Source: Prevotellaceae bacterium UBA1710 (GTDB taxonomy: Bacteria > Bacteroidota > Bacteroidia > Bacteroidales > Bacteroidaceae). From it: a stretch of 61,039 bases of DNA. The DNA lies in the NCBI GenBank assembly GCA_002317355.1, contig DCJC01000046.1, positions 1 to 61,039 of the forward strand. The letters run 5' to 3'. A program made the translations under genes and the position numbers. Each line of letters begins with the position of its first letter. Within the stretch, counting starts at the first letter, position 1. Shown here piece by piece: positions 1-6,780 of the stretch. The notes beneath the pieces were generated by a model that saw only the letters and a program-made list of their open reading frames with translations, had not been told where the DNA came from and ran no database searches.

Positions 1-45
1 TGCGAGGATGCTGCGCACGTTGCAAATAAAACACAATCAATAATC

Positions 46-597
46 ATGGAAGAGCAATACACATACGAATACGAACTCATTGACATCACCTTTGAGTATG
101 AATATGAACTGCAAGAAGATGCAGTTGGACTCGTCCGCGAGGATGAGCCAATCAATGATGTAGATACCACGCAAATAGAATATGATGCAGATGGTATTCC
201 GATGGGAAGAACTAAACAAGAGATAAAGATACGAGAGAAAGTAATAAAAGATTTCTATGCAAAATGGATAGCGGAACATCCAGGAAAAGCTGTCATGAAC
301 AGGTTTCTCAAGAAAAAGATCCTGATTAAGTATCAATCAATAAATGAGACATATTCCAAAGCCTCACGCACTTATGCCTCTACGAAGGCAGTATTTAAGT
401 TAAGTGACATACTGGCAAATTCCACACTTGTTGGAGAGGTAATACCAAAGAAAAATAAAAATCAGAAACAATACAACAAGTTGCTTTATATGCGCTATGA
501 GAACATAAAACTGACTGTTGGACTTCAGCGTAGTAATAGTGATCTGGTTCAATATTGCATTACAGTACCACAAGAAAAAGAAAAGCCACTCCCTTAG
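46..597 (+). CDS. Hypothetical protein, 183 aa, acidic N-terminus
   Basis: I do not recognise this protein. It starts at an ATG and has no signal peptide or membrane segment, so it is probably cytoplasmic. Residues 4-24 hold a near-duplicated Tyr/Glu-rich pattern (YEYELID then YEYELQED). Residues 60-110 are basic and probably helical (KEVIKDF-like and RFLKKKILIKY-like stretches), which would suit nucleic-acid or protein binding, but that is only a guess. The stop codon lies inside a hairpin terminator. A candidate small RNA is encoded on the opposite strand across its last codons. The left neighbour is outside the window, so operon context is unknown. The frame is uninterrupted and the composition resembles neighbouring genes. 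Confidence 0.6.
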   Translation: MEEQYTYEYELIDITFEYEYELQEDAVGLVREDEPINDVDTTQIEYDADGIPMGRTKQEIKIREKVIKDFYAKWIAEHPGKAVMNRFLKKKILIKYQSINETYSKASRTYASTKAVFKLSDILANSTLVGEVIPKKNKNQKQYNKLLYMRYENIKLTVGLQRSNSDLVQYCITVPQEKEKPLP

Positions 598-680
598 GAA
601 TGGCTTATTTTTCAGAGGCTCGAAACGATACTATAAGAATCGTAAAGGTTGTCATCCTTTCTGCGAATTCCTCGAATGAC
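573..680 (-). ncRNA. Candidate small RNA, about 105 nt, antisense to the 3' end of the 46-597 gene
   Basis: A full Bacteroidetes promoter on the minus strand (685-716) would start a transcript near 680. No open reading frame follows. About 100 nt downstream lies a hairpin (583-606) which on this strand is followed by a U-rich run (TTCTTTTTC). Two further possible stems lie within: GTCAT/ATGAC near the 5' end, and ACGAT/ATCGT in the middle. The RNA would overlap the last 8 codons of the gene on the other strand, so it may act in cis, in trans, or be a by-product. No known RNA family was recognised. Confidence 0.45.
583..613. terminator. Bidirectional hairpin terminator
   Basis: AAGCCACTCC (583-592) pairs with GGAATGGCTT (597-606) around a 4-nt loop with one mismatch. 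ATTTTTC follows on the plus strand and TTCTTTTTC on the minus strand, so it could end both the 46-597 gene and the candidate small RNA. The stop codon of the gene sits in the loop and stem. Confidence 0.65.
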
Positions 681-684
681 GCTG

Positions 685-716
685 CAAAATTACGAACTTT
701 TCTGCAATTCTCCAAA
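685..716 (-). promoter_or_regulatory. Orphan Bacteroidetes-type promoter, minus strand
   Basis: Read on the minus strand: TTTG (716-713), 20 nt, TAATTTTG (692-685). This matches the Bacteroidetes primary-sigma consensus TTTG-N19/20-TAnnTTTG exactly. No minus-strand gene follows; the only downstream signal is the terminator at 583-606. Confidence 0.6.
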
Positions 717-727
717 TATCCAGCCAT

Positions 728-781
728 GTTTTTTCTTGTTTTCCCTTGTTTTCCAAGGTTTTTCTAATTGGCGGAAGCAAC
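728..781 (+). repeat. T-rich segment repeated at 59373-59426
   Basis: This 54-bp stretch aligns without gaps to 59373-59426 at about 41 of 54 positions by eye. The best part is the end, TGGCGGAAGCAAC here against TGGCGAAAGCAAC there. The T-rich part adds little weight. Both copies lie next to arrays of short inverted tandem repeats, so they may be parts of one diverged element. Confidence 0.4.
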
Positions 782-814
782 AAACTGGATAGTTTGGAAA
801 ATAATCAGGGGAAA

Positions 815-1002
815 TGTTGTCAATGTTGTCAATGTTGTCGCTATATTTTTCCACACTTTGAAAAAAAATACTATATTATTAATTAATACGCGAACCTTAT
901 TATATATAGAATTTTTTCAAATACCCCCTCTTTTATTCTTGACAACATTGACAACATTGACAACATTGCTCATATTATGTTGTCAATGTTGTCAATGTTG
1001 TC
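815..1002. repeat. Nested palindrome of 9-bp tandem repeats (TTGTCAATG)
   Basis: Three arrays of a 9-bp unit are present. 815-839 and 978-1002 are the same 25-mer in direct orientation; 941-965 is its exact reverse complement. 941-965 and 978-1002 form a perfect 25-bp inverted repeat with a 12-nt loop. Between the first and second arrays there is a second, imperfect inverted repeat (TTTGAAAAAAAATACTATA near 857 against TATATAGAATTTTTTCAAA near 902). The open frame across this region is low complexity and is not a gene. The arrangement recalls binding-site arrays (iterons) or an element end; function unknown. Confidence 0.7.
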
Positions 1003-1006
1003 AATA

Positions 1007-1086
1007 GATTTTCACGGAAAATGACAATGCTATGAGGAACATATGCTGGCGGAATTCAAGAAGCACTCCCCATTTGCGAGGTAAAT
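1007..1086 (+). pseudogene. Remnant of the 3' end of a DUF4369/thioredoxin-like gene
   Basis: Positions 1030-1086 match the last codons of the 4603-5793 gene (5737-5793) with two mismatches, including the stop region (CATTTGCGAGGTAAAT). Weaker similarity extends back to about 1007. The remnant has lost its frame relative to any start and begins where the palindromic arrays end. It looks like the tail of a paralogue whose body was replaced or deleted, or a short duplicated fragment. Confidence 0.7.
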
Positions 1087-1106
1087 ATATGTTTTTGAGA
1101 GATAAT

Positions 1107-1138
1107 TTTGCTGTTATCAAAATAATTTTGTACATTTG
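1107..1138 (+). promoter_or_regulatory. Promoter of the 1158 lipoprotein gene
   Basis: TTTG (1107-1110), 20 nt, TACATTTG (1131-1138): an exact fit to the Bacteroidetes consensus. Transcription would start near 1143, leaving a short 5' leader before the ATG at 1158. Confidence 0.75.
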
Positions 1139-1157
1139 CATAAAATAAGACTTAGAT

Positions 1158-2081
1158 ATGAGAAAATACCTTCATTTTTCACTTGTAGCACTTTACGTGT
1201 TTTTTTGCTCTTCATGCAAGGAAGAAATTCACGAAATTTCGCCAAATAAACTTGATGGATTCTGGGAACTTCAGAATGAAGTGGAATTCTCAGATATGAC
1301 ATTCAAGAACATGTATTTCCACACAGAATTTGAAATGAATACATACATTGTGGATCCTGTGATTAGTGATACAATTTACTGGTTCGGAAAAGTCTGTGTA
1401 AAAGGAGACACCCTGTATATGGACAAATTGGCTGTCAGGATTAAGGAACTGAGTGACAGTCTGCTCATATTGAGGGATTTCCCTGGTGCGAGTGATGACT
1501 TGGTGTTTGCCAACTATCATTACTATCATGGATTCAAGAAGGAGAGATGCAGTTATTCGGAAAATGTGATTATAGAATCTCTTTGCGACACAACGACGAT
1601 TCCTGCCAAGAACTTCCCGAAAGACTCTTTGGATGTAATCATCAGATCAAATGATGATGTCTTTCATTTTCAATGCACTAATAGCCAAATGTTTAAGGCT
1701 CGCAGAATCTTGGAAGATTACATGAACAAGAAAGAATATCTAAAGGATGATTGGAAATGGGACATAGAACCTAAACCATTTGACAATTACTTCAGGCAAT
1801 ATATCGGATGGAAACTTAATGATGGTAAAACAACTCTTATGGTTTATCTAAATTCCAATCTGCCACATTTCCCTTACAGATATATGGCCATGAAGAGTTT
1901 TATCCCTTTCTTTCCTTTCACATTTCATGAACCTAAGAATGTCAGCATAGAAATGATAAGAGTAGAAATTGACATGAGCGAAGGAAGAATTGTAAGGTTT
2001 GAACCAGAACCCCAGATATCCGAAGAAGAAATAAAGGAAATAGAAAAATCCTATGAGGTTATGGAAGAACTTGATGATTAA
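1158..2081 (+). CDS. Hypothetical lipoprotein, 307 aa
   Basis: The N-terminus is a lipoprotein signal peptide ending in CSSC, with Cys20 the likely lipidated residue (followed by KEE), so the protein is predicted to be membrane-anchored and exported. The rest is soluble, with regions rich in Asp, Tyr and Phe and a Glu-rich C-terminus. No known domain was recognised. The N-terminal part (NKLDGFWELQNEV) is reminiscent of small lipocalin-like Bacteroides lipoproteins that begin with 'L.G.W', but this is weak. It has its own promoter (1107-1138) and terminator (2102-2136), so it is probably monocistronic. Confidence 0.8.
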   Translation: MRKYLHFSLVALYVFFCSSCKEEIHEISPNKLDGFWELQNEVEFSDMTFKNMYFHTEFEMNTYIVDPVISDTIYWFGKVCVKGDTLYMDKLAVRIKELSDSLLILRDFPGASDDLVFANYHYYHGFKKERCSYSENVIIESLCDTTTIPAKNFPKDSLDVIIRSNDDVFHFQCTNSQMFKARRILEDYMNKKEYLKDDWKWDIEPKPFDNYFRQYIGWKLNDGKTTLMVYLNSNLPHFPYRYMAMKSFIPFFPFTFHEPKNVSIEMIRVEIDMSEGRIVRFEPEPQISEEEIKEIEKSYEVMEELDD

Positions 2082-2101
2082 ACTTTATATATAAGTTCCC
2101 A

Positions 2102-2136
2102 AAGCAAGATGTTTTTCAGCCATCTCGCTTTTTTTC
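2102..2136 (+). terminator. Rho-independent terminator after the 1158 gene
   Basis: AAGCAAGATG (2102-2111) pairs with CATCTCGCTT (2121-2130) with one A-C mismatch and a 9-nt loop, followed by a run of T to 2135. Confidence 0.75.
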
Positions 2137-2212
2137 TGTAAAAAAAATTATCTTTCGTTGCAATGTTTTGAATTATGTCATCGTATATATAGATAGAAGA
2201 CCATCAGAAAAA

Positions 2213-2803
2213 ATGATGAAAGAAACAGAAACAATGATAATACACGGGCTGAGGAAGCAAGATCCGAAGGCACAGCAGCAGCTTCTTGAGCTCTATGGCG
2301 ATTACGTCTGGGCTTCGGTGGTGAGACTCGTGTCTGATGTGAGCGATGCCGAGGAGGTGTATCAGGATGTCTTCATCAAGGTCTTCAGGAACATTGAGAT
2401 GTATGACGAGCAGAAAGCGGCTCTCAAGACGTGGATAGCACGTATAGCCTATAATGAATCGGTATCGGCACTAAGGCGGAAACGGCAGCCGACGGTTTAT
2501 TTCGAGGATTATAGAGATGAGGCGGAGACGCTGTCGGAAACTGAGGTGAATGAGACCCTCGGACTGGCGAACCAAGAGACCGTACAACAGATTCGAGCGG
2601 CAATAAAACTCTTACCACCTGATGAGCAAGCCATCATCACGATGTTCTATTACGATGAGATGAGTCTGAAGGAGATTGCATTCGCAACAGACTCTATTCC
2701 TACCACTATCGCTTCGAGGTTAAGCAGAATAAGAAAGAAACTTTGTAGAATCATTAAAACGCAACAATCATGCGAGAGGACAATAATAAAGAATTACGGC
2801 TAA
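2213..2803 (+). CDS. ECF-type RNA polymerase sigma factor
   Basis: Sigma-70 region 2 is seen at about residues 25-85 (VSDAEEVYQDVFIKVFRNI, then the WIARIAYNES helix). Region 4 is at about 135-185 (LLPPDEQAIITMFYYDEMSLKEIA followed by a helix-turn-helix ending RLSRIRKKL). The length is typical of ECF factors. The open frame reaches back to a TTG at 2168, but I place the start at the ATG at 2213 (a second ATG follows at 2216), because the extra 15 residues are unlike the family. The next gene overlaps it by 34 bp and encodes a single-span membrane protein, the usual place for an anti-sigma factor. A TATCTTTC near 2149 may be a -7 box, without a good -33 box. Confidence 0.88.
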   Translation: MMKETETMIIHGLRKQDPKAQQQLLELYGDYVWASVVRLVSDVSDAEEVYQDVFIKVFRNIEMYDEQKAALKTWIARIAYNESVSALRRKRQPTVYFEDYRDEAETLSETEVNETLGLANQETVQQIRAAIKLLPPDEQAIITMFYYDEMSLKEIAFATDSIPTTIASRLSRIRKKLCRIIKTQQSCERTIIKNYG

Positions 2804-3345
2804 AGGACATAGCTATTCGCGAGGCTATCAGTCAGGAAGTTCCTGCACGTCCTCAGATGCCAAAGGACCTCAACGCCCGTCTCATGCAGAGAGTGGAGAA
2901 GGAGGTGAACTGCAAGCCTAAGCGCTCTGTGGTGGTATGGCCATGGATTGCTGCTGCCTGCGTGATTGGCGTTCTGATGATGGTTTTCACACCACCGAGA
3001 TCAGCGGATGATGATGCACTCGTAGCAGAATCGAAATCGGAGGTGAAGGTTCCAGCAACAACGGAAGTGACTGCGGTTAAGGCTACCGAGCCTAAGGTTG
3101 AGACAATTGAAAAGCCAAAGGCTGAGGTAAGGCAGGAACCGTCGTCAAGGAAAGTAATGACAGACAAGCCCGTCGAGACTGCAGAAGAAGAGCCAGTTCG
3201 CATGAGTGAGGCTACAAGATTGGAAATCATGCTGGCAAGCTACGAGGAAGAAGTCCCACTAATGAATGATGAAGAATTCAAGGAGGATATCATTGCGCTT
3301 CAGAAGATGGGACAGAATATTATTGACACATGGGAAAAGAACTAA
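2770..3345 (+). CDS. Probable anti-sigma factor, single-pass membrane protein
   Basis: The 191-aa protein has a charged N-terminal cytoplasmic segment of about 55 residues, one hydrophobic segment (WPWIAAACVIGVLMMVF, about residues 57-73), then a Lys/Glu/Pro-rich periplasmic stretch with Val-Lys-Ala repeats and a short C-terminal helix. The layout and the 34-bp overlap with the sigma gene suggest translational coupling and an anti-sigma role. No zinc-binding HxxxCxxC motif is present, so it is not a classic ZAS protein. Function is inferred from context. Confidence 0.65.
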   Translation: MREDNNKELRLKDIAIREAISQEVPARPQMPKDLNARLMQRVEKEVNCKPKRSVVVWPWIAAACVIGVLMMVFTPPRSADDDALVAESKSEVKVPATTEVTAVKATEPKVETIEKPKAEVRQEPSSRKVMTDKPVETAEEEPVRMSEATRLEIMLASYEEEVPLMNDEEFKEDIIALQKMGQNIIDTWEKN

Positions 3346-3358
3346 AACAAACAATAAT

Positions 3359-4444
3359 ATGAAACATATATTTTATTGCTTTTTTATATTATTTGCAGCA
3401 CATTCAGGTTGCTATGCACAGAGTAGTCCAGAGGTGAGTGACATCTTCAGTTACTTCAAGGATAAGGGGCTTGTGAAGGCTTACAACATCAGCAACATCA
3501 ATGGGTATCAGGAACAATTCAAGGTGGGTTTCGCTATTGATAAGGCTATTGCAGACCAAGATACTATTTTCTACGATTTAGATATACTCACACAAAGAGA
3601 AATACTTAAAGGCAAACAGAAGTTCCAAACTCTTGATCATATCAAGCAACTGTTTTCTGATTTGAAGGAAAAGAGCGCGGAAGTCTATAACTATGAGTGT
3701 CATACAACTACAAAAGACTCTATTATTTCGAAGTTGACATTCAAGTTGGATAATTATGACAAATCGAAAAAAATCGCAGAAATCACTTCTGAGAATGGAA
3801 GTATGAATTTCAGATATAGAGCTCATCACGATGACAATCAACTCAAGGGAGTGGTGGATTTCTCGATAAAAAGCAATGTAGATTATTCACGCTCTGCAAA
3901 AACAAGTCTGAACGTTGATGCTGTTCTGAAGAAGATGGAACCTATACTAAAGGATAAATCCATCAAGAAACGTACTATCATATTCAGATTCGATGAAGAA
4001 TTCGACGGCTATGACAACAAGGCTGCGCGAAAGAATGGATTTGATTTCTTTTCACTGATGTCAAAGAAACTTGATGTTGGCGAATACAACACACTTGTCT
4101 GCAAATTCACCGATGAAGAAAAAGCTATGGATGCATTGCACAAGATTATGGGATGCGCCCGTAATCATGTAGCCGAGCACCCGAGGGAAGCATTTACCAT
4201 GCTATCGGAGGATTACTTTGAGAAAAGAGGACTACGCTTCATTTTCCACAATGATTGGTTCTCCAAGGACGATAAGAAACTATTCATAAGTACACACATG
4301 GATGAAAGCGGTTTCTATATATGCATAACATATTACCTTGGTAATTATTGGCCAGGAACTAATGGAAATATTGAACGTATAGACTATAAATCAGTGAAGG
4401 AAATCATCAATGGCAATTTCACTTACTATAATGTAAAGATCTAA
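3359..4444 (+). CDS. Secreted hypothetical protein, 361 aa
   Basis: I place the start at the ATG at 3359, 13 nt after the upstream stop, because it begins a clear signal peptide (MKHIFYCFFILFAAHSGCYAQ). The open frame extends upstream to 3266 into the previous gene but gives a basic, non-signal N-terminus. The mature protein is Lys- and Asp-rich and no domain was recognised. Close spacing puts it in one transcript with the sigma and anti-sigma genes, so it may be a target or sensor of that system. This is inference only. Confidence 0.72.
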   Translation: MKHIFYCFFILFAAHSGCYAQSSPEVSDIFSYFKDKGLVKAYNISNINGYQEQFKVGFAIDKAIADQDTIFYDLDILTQREILKGKQKFQTLDHIKQLFSDLKEKSAEVYNYECHTTTKDSIISKLTFKLDNYDKSKKIAEITSENGSMNFRYRAHHDDNQLKGVVDFSIKSNVDYSRSAKTSLNVDAVLKKMEPILKDKSIKKRTIIFRFDEEFDGYDNKAARKNGFDFFSLMSKKLDVGEYNTLVCKFTDEEKAMDALHKIMGCARNHVAEHPREAFTMLSEDYFEKRGLRFIFHNDWFSKDDKKLFISTHMDESGFYICITYYLGNYWPGTNGNIERIDYKSVKEIINGNFTYYNVKI

Positions 4445-4602
4445 CCTTCCACTTATATCAGAGTACTTTTTTATTCAATTATACACAAACAGCAAAAACA
4501 CTCTGAGTATGAAACATTTAATAACGAGAGCTCCTCCTGTCGGACTTGACATACAAGTTTTGATTCAGGGGTGAGCAGGAGAAACTATACACATTTATAT
4601 CG

Positions 4603-5793
4603 ATGAAAAAATCTATTTTTACATTCCTGCTCATGCTTGGTGCAATGGGCAGTTGGGCACAAATTGCCAATGATTCTACATGCGTGTTTGAGGGTAATAT
4701 ATCAAATGTACCCGACGGTTGTCCAATCTACATTTGTACTCCTTATCCAGAATATGGTCCAAATGGATATCGGCCAGATTCCGTAACAATAGTCAAGGAT
4801 GGCAAATTCCGCTTTGAGAAAGTAATCAATACTGGAAACTGGTGTTTTCTGGGTATTGAAAAATATGGGCGAGGACCTACGATATCCATTAGTCCAGGCA
4901 TGAAGACAGTAGTTACAGGTGATGGTTCTGATCCATGGTCATTGACATTTACTAATGATCATCCAAACCAAAAGGAGACCAACATATATGAGGAATTCAA
5001 GAAAGAAAAACTTGCAGACTATCTGGATCTCTCAAAGCAACGTCGCAGGATAAATTTAAAAATATATGAAGCCTCTACGGAAAAAGAAAGAAAGGAAATA
5101 AGAGAGGAAGAACGAAAATTCGCCAAAGAGAATCTGCGTCCATTAATGCCTAAATACTTCAAGATAATGTATGAATTCATCAAGGATAGGGATTTCAGCA
5201 ATGCTTTTGAGATGGAAACAGCAACTCTGACAAACATAGCATTCCAAAATGACAACAAAGAGGACATGGATAAGTGTCGTGAACTCTTTGCAAAATTTCC
5301 GAAAGACCATATGAGCCAGCAAGTTTATTCAATCAAGGAACAACTCTATCCTAAATATCAAGTATTGAAGGCTGGCGATCAAGCAAAAGACTATACACTT
5401 CGTGATCATGATGACAAGCCTCATAGCATACTTGAGACCTTAGGCAAGGGTAAGTATCTGCTGCTTGAAACTGTACGCAGGGGATGTGAAAGATCTGTAT
5501 TGGACAGGCAAAAAGAATTTCTCAAGGAACTTGTTGCCAAATATTCGGATAAGTTTGATATTATCTCCATAAGCATTTCAATGAAGGATATGTTCTACTC
5601 TAAAGAATGGCAGGCAGAGGACTGGTTGGAACTTAGTCTTAATGAGACAACTCCTTTCGAAGAGATCATGGGAACATATTTCCCAAAGGACGAGCGCTTT
5701 ATCTTCATCTCACCAGAAGGAAAGATTCTCGGGAAATGCGATGAGGAACATATGCTGGCGGAATTCAAGAAGCACTTCCCATTTGCGAGGTAA
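4603..5793 (+). CDS. DUF4369/thioredoxin-fold secreted protein with CxxS active site
   Basis: A signal peptide (residues 1-19, ending SWA-Q) leads into a DUF4369-like beta domain (about 25-125), a charged helical linker, and a C-terminal thioredoxin-like domain (about 260-396; LKAGDQAKDYTL start). In the place where relatives have WCxxC the sequence reads RRGCERSV, so only the first Cys (Cys295) remains and the second is Ser298. Such TlpA-like proteins act in the periplasm as thiol-disulfide reductases; with CxxS this one could not run the normal dithiol cycle. The last ~20 codons are duplicated as a remnant at 1030-1086. A MITE-like element begins 5 bp after its stop. Confidence 0.8.
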   Translation: MKKSIFTFLLMLGAMGSWAQIANDSTCVFEGNISNVPDGCPIYICTPYPEYGPNGYRPDSVTIVKDGKFRFEKVINTGNWCFLGIEKYGRGPTISISPGMKTVVTGDGSDPWSLTFTNDHPNQKETNIYEEFKKEKLADYLDLSKQRRRINLKIYEASTEKERKEIREEERKFAKENLRPLMPKYFKIMYEFIKDRDFSNAFEMETATLTNIAFQNDNKEDMDKCRELFAKFPKDHMSQQVYSIKEQLYPKYQVLKAGDQAKDYTLRDHDDKPHSILETLGKGKYLLLETVRRGCERSVLDRQKEFLKELVAKYSDKFDIISISISMKDMFYSKEWQAEDWLELSLNETTPFEEIMGTYFPKDERFIFISPEGKILGKCDEEHMLAEFKKHFPFAR

Positions 5794-5798
5794 ATAAC

Positions 5799-6061
5799 GT
5801 GAGTTCGACGAATTCGTTAGTCACTTGATTGATGAGCCCCGAAGTGGGCGACACCTAAAAAGGGCAGTCCGCGAGGGCTGTCAATAAGGAATATTTGATT
5901 GGTGAGCGCCGTAGGTGCGACATTTATTATATCATCCAGTTTTTAGGTGTCGGACTTTCAGCCCTCATCAACTAACATTACTCAATATAACAGCCCTTAC
6001 GGACTGCCCTTTTAGATATCGCACCTTCGGCGCTCTTTCAACACAAATTCGTCGAACTCAC
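5799..6061. mobile_element. MITE-like 263-bp palindromic element
   Basis: The ends are a perfect 16-bp inverted repeat: GTGAGTTCGACGAATT (5799-5814) and its complement at 6046-6061. Inside, a second inverted segment pairs (gagccccgaagtgggcgac with its diverged complement near 6018-6035, and AAAGGGCAGTCCGCGAGGGC near 5858 with its complement near 5993-6013). There is no open reading frame of note and no obvious target-site duplication. It lies between a plus-strand stop and the end of the trp operon. A non-autonomous transposon is the simplest reading; a large structured RNA is the alternative. Confidence 0.6.
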
Positions 6062-6070
6062 ATTAGTTAG

Positions 6071-6152
6071 TAGTTAGGAATTAGAAATGAGGAATGAGTA
6101 GTTGTTTCATTCGGCATCAGAAGTTAACTCCTCACTTCTCACTCCTAACTCT
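6071..6152. repeat. AT-rich inverted word pair after trpG
   Basis: AGTTAGGAATTAGAAATGAG (from 6071) is answered by the approximate complement CTCACTTCTCACTCCTAACT (6130s-6149). It ends directly at the trpG stop codon and may serve as a terminator or RNA 3' end for the trp operon. Confidence 0.5.
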
Positions 6153-6734
6153 TTAAAGTGAGAGCCAGTTGCCGATCATTGTCTTGCCCTCAGTGGTGAG
6201 GACACTCTCTGGATGGAACTGAATGCCGTGAATGTCATACTCCTTGTGACGAAGCGCCATGACCTGTCCTTCATCACTCTCGGCTGTTATCTCAAGGCAT
6301 GAAGGGAAACCGTCCTTGCTAACTACCCATGAGTGGTAGCGCCCCATTGTGATGCGCTCTGGAAGTCCGGCAAAGATTGGGTCATTGCCAAACTGTGAGC
6401 CCTCAGTAGCTACACCATGGAATACATCAGAGAGGTTGGTGAGCTGTCCACCGAAGACCTCACCGATAGCCTGATGACCAAGACATACACCGAGCATAGG
6501 CTTTTTGCCAGCAAAGGTGCGGATGACATCGAGAAGGAGTCCTGCCTCTGATGGGATACCAGGACCAGGTGAGAGTACTATCTTGTCGAACTCAATATTA
6601 TCGGCATTATCAATCAGAGCCTGAACCTCAGGCTGATCGTTACGATACACGGAAACCTCAGCGCCAAGTTCCTTGATAAGGTGCGCAAGGTTGTAGGTGA
6701 ACGAGTCGTAGTTGTCTATGATTACTATTTTCAT
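6153..6734 (-). CDS. trpG: Anthranilate synthase component II (glutamine amidotransferase)
   Basis: This cytoplasmic subunit hydrolyses glutamine and passes ammonia to TrpE for anthranilate synthesis, the first step of tryptophan biosynthesis from chorismate. At 193 aa it has the class I amidotransferase layout: oxyanion region SPGPGIPSEAG (55-65), nucleophile Cys84 in GVCLGHQAIG, and His174/Glu176 in HPESVLT. There is no fused TrpD domain. It is the last gene of the trp operon, 46 nt after trpE, a gap that holds a perfect 9-bp hairpin. Given its trp-operon location, trpG rather than pabA is the sound call, though the protein may also serve folate synthesis. Confidence 0.97.
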   Translation of the reverse strand: MKIVIIDNYDSFTYNLAHLIKELGAEVSVYRNDQPEVQALIDNADNIEFDKIVLSPGPGIPSEAGLLLDVIRTFAGKKPMLGVCLGHQAIGEVFGGQLTNLSDVFHGVATEGSQFGNDPIFAGLPERITMGRYHSWVVSKDGFPSCLEITAESDEGQVMALRHKEYDIHGIQFHPESVLTTEGKTMIGNWLSL

Positions 6735-6752
6735 TTCTTCTATCTTTTAGTG

Positions 6753-6773
6753 CTATGCGACTGAGTCGCATAG
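6753..6773. repeat. Perfect 9-bp hairpin between trpE and trpG
   Basis: CTATGCGAC (6753-6761), 3-nt loop, GTCGCATAG (6765-6773). It lies 7 nt after the trpE stop and about 19 nt before the trpG start. No T run follows on the trp strand, so it is not an obvious terminator. Confidence 0.7.
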
Positions 6774-6780
6774 AACAGGA

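Noticed and set aside
815..1002. CRISPR-like array
   Set aside because: The units are 9 bp and contiguous, without spacers, and one array is inverted. No cas gene is present.
768..1007. Open frame of 79 codons across the 9-bp repeats
   Set aside because: It is a product of the period-9 repeat (VVNVVNVV and CCQCCQ translations) and lacks any protein-like middle or start signal.
4441..4602. Possible regulatory RNA between the 3359 and 4603 genes
   Set aside because: Only weak complementarity (GCTCCTCCTG against CAGGAG) was found, with no promoter or conserved motif.
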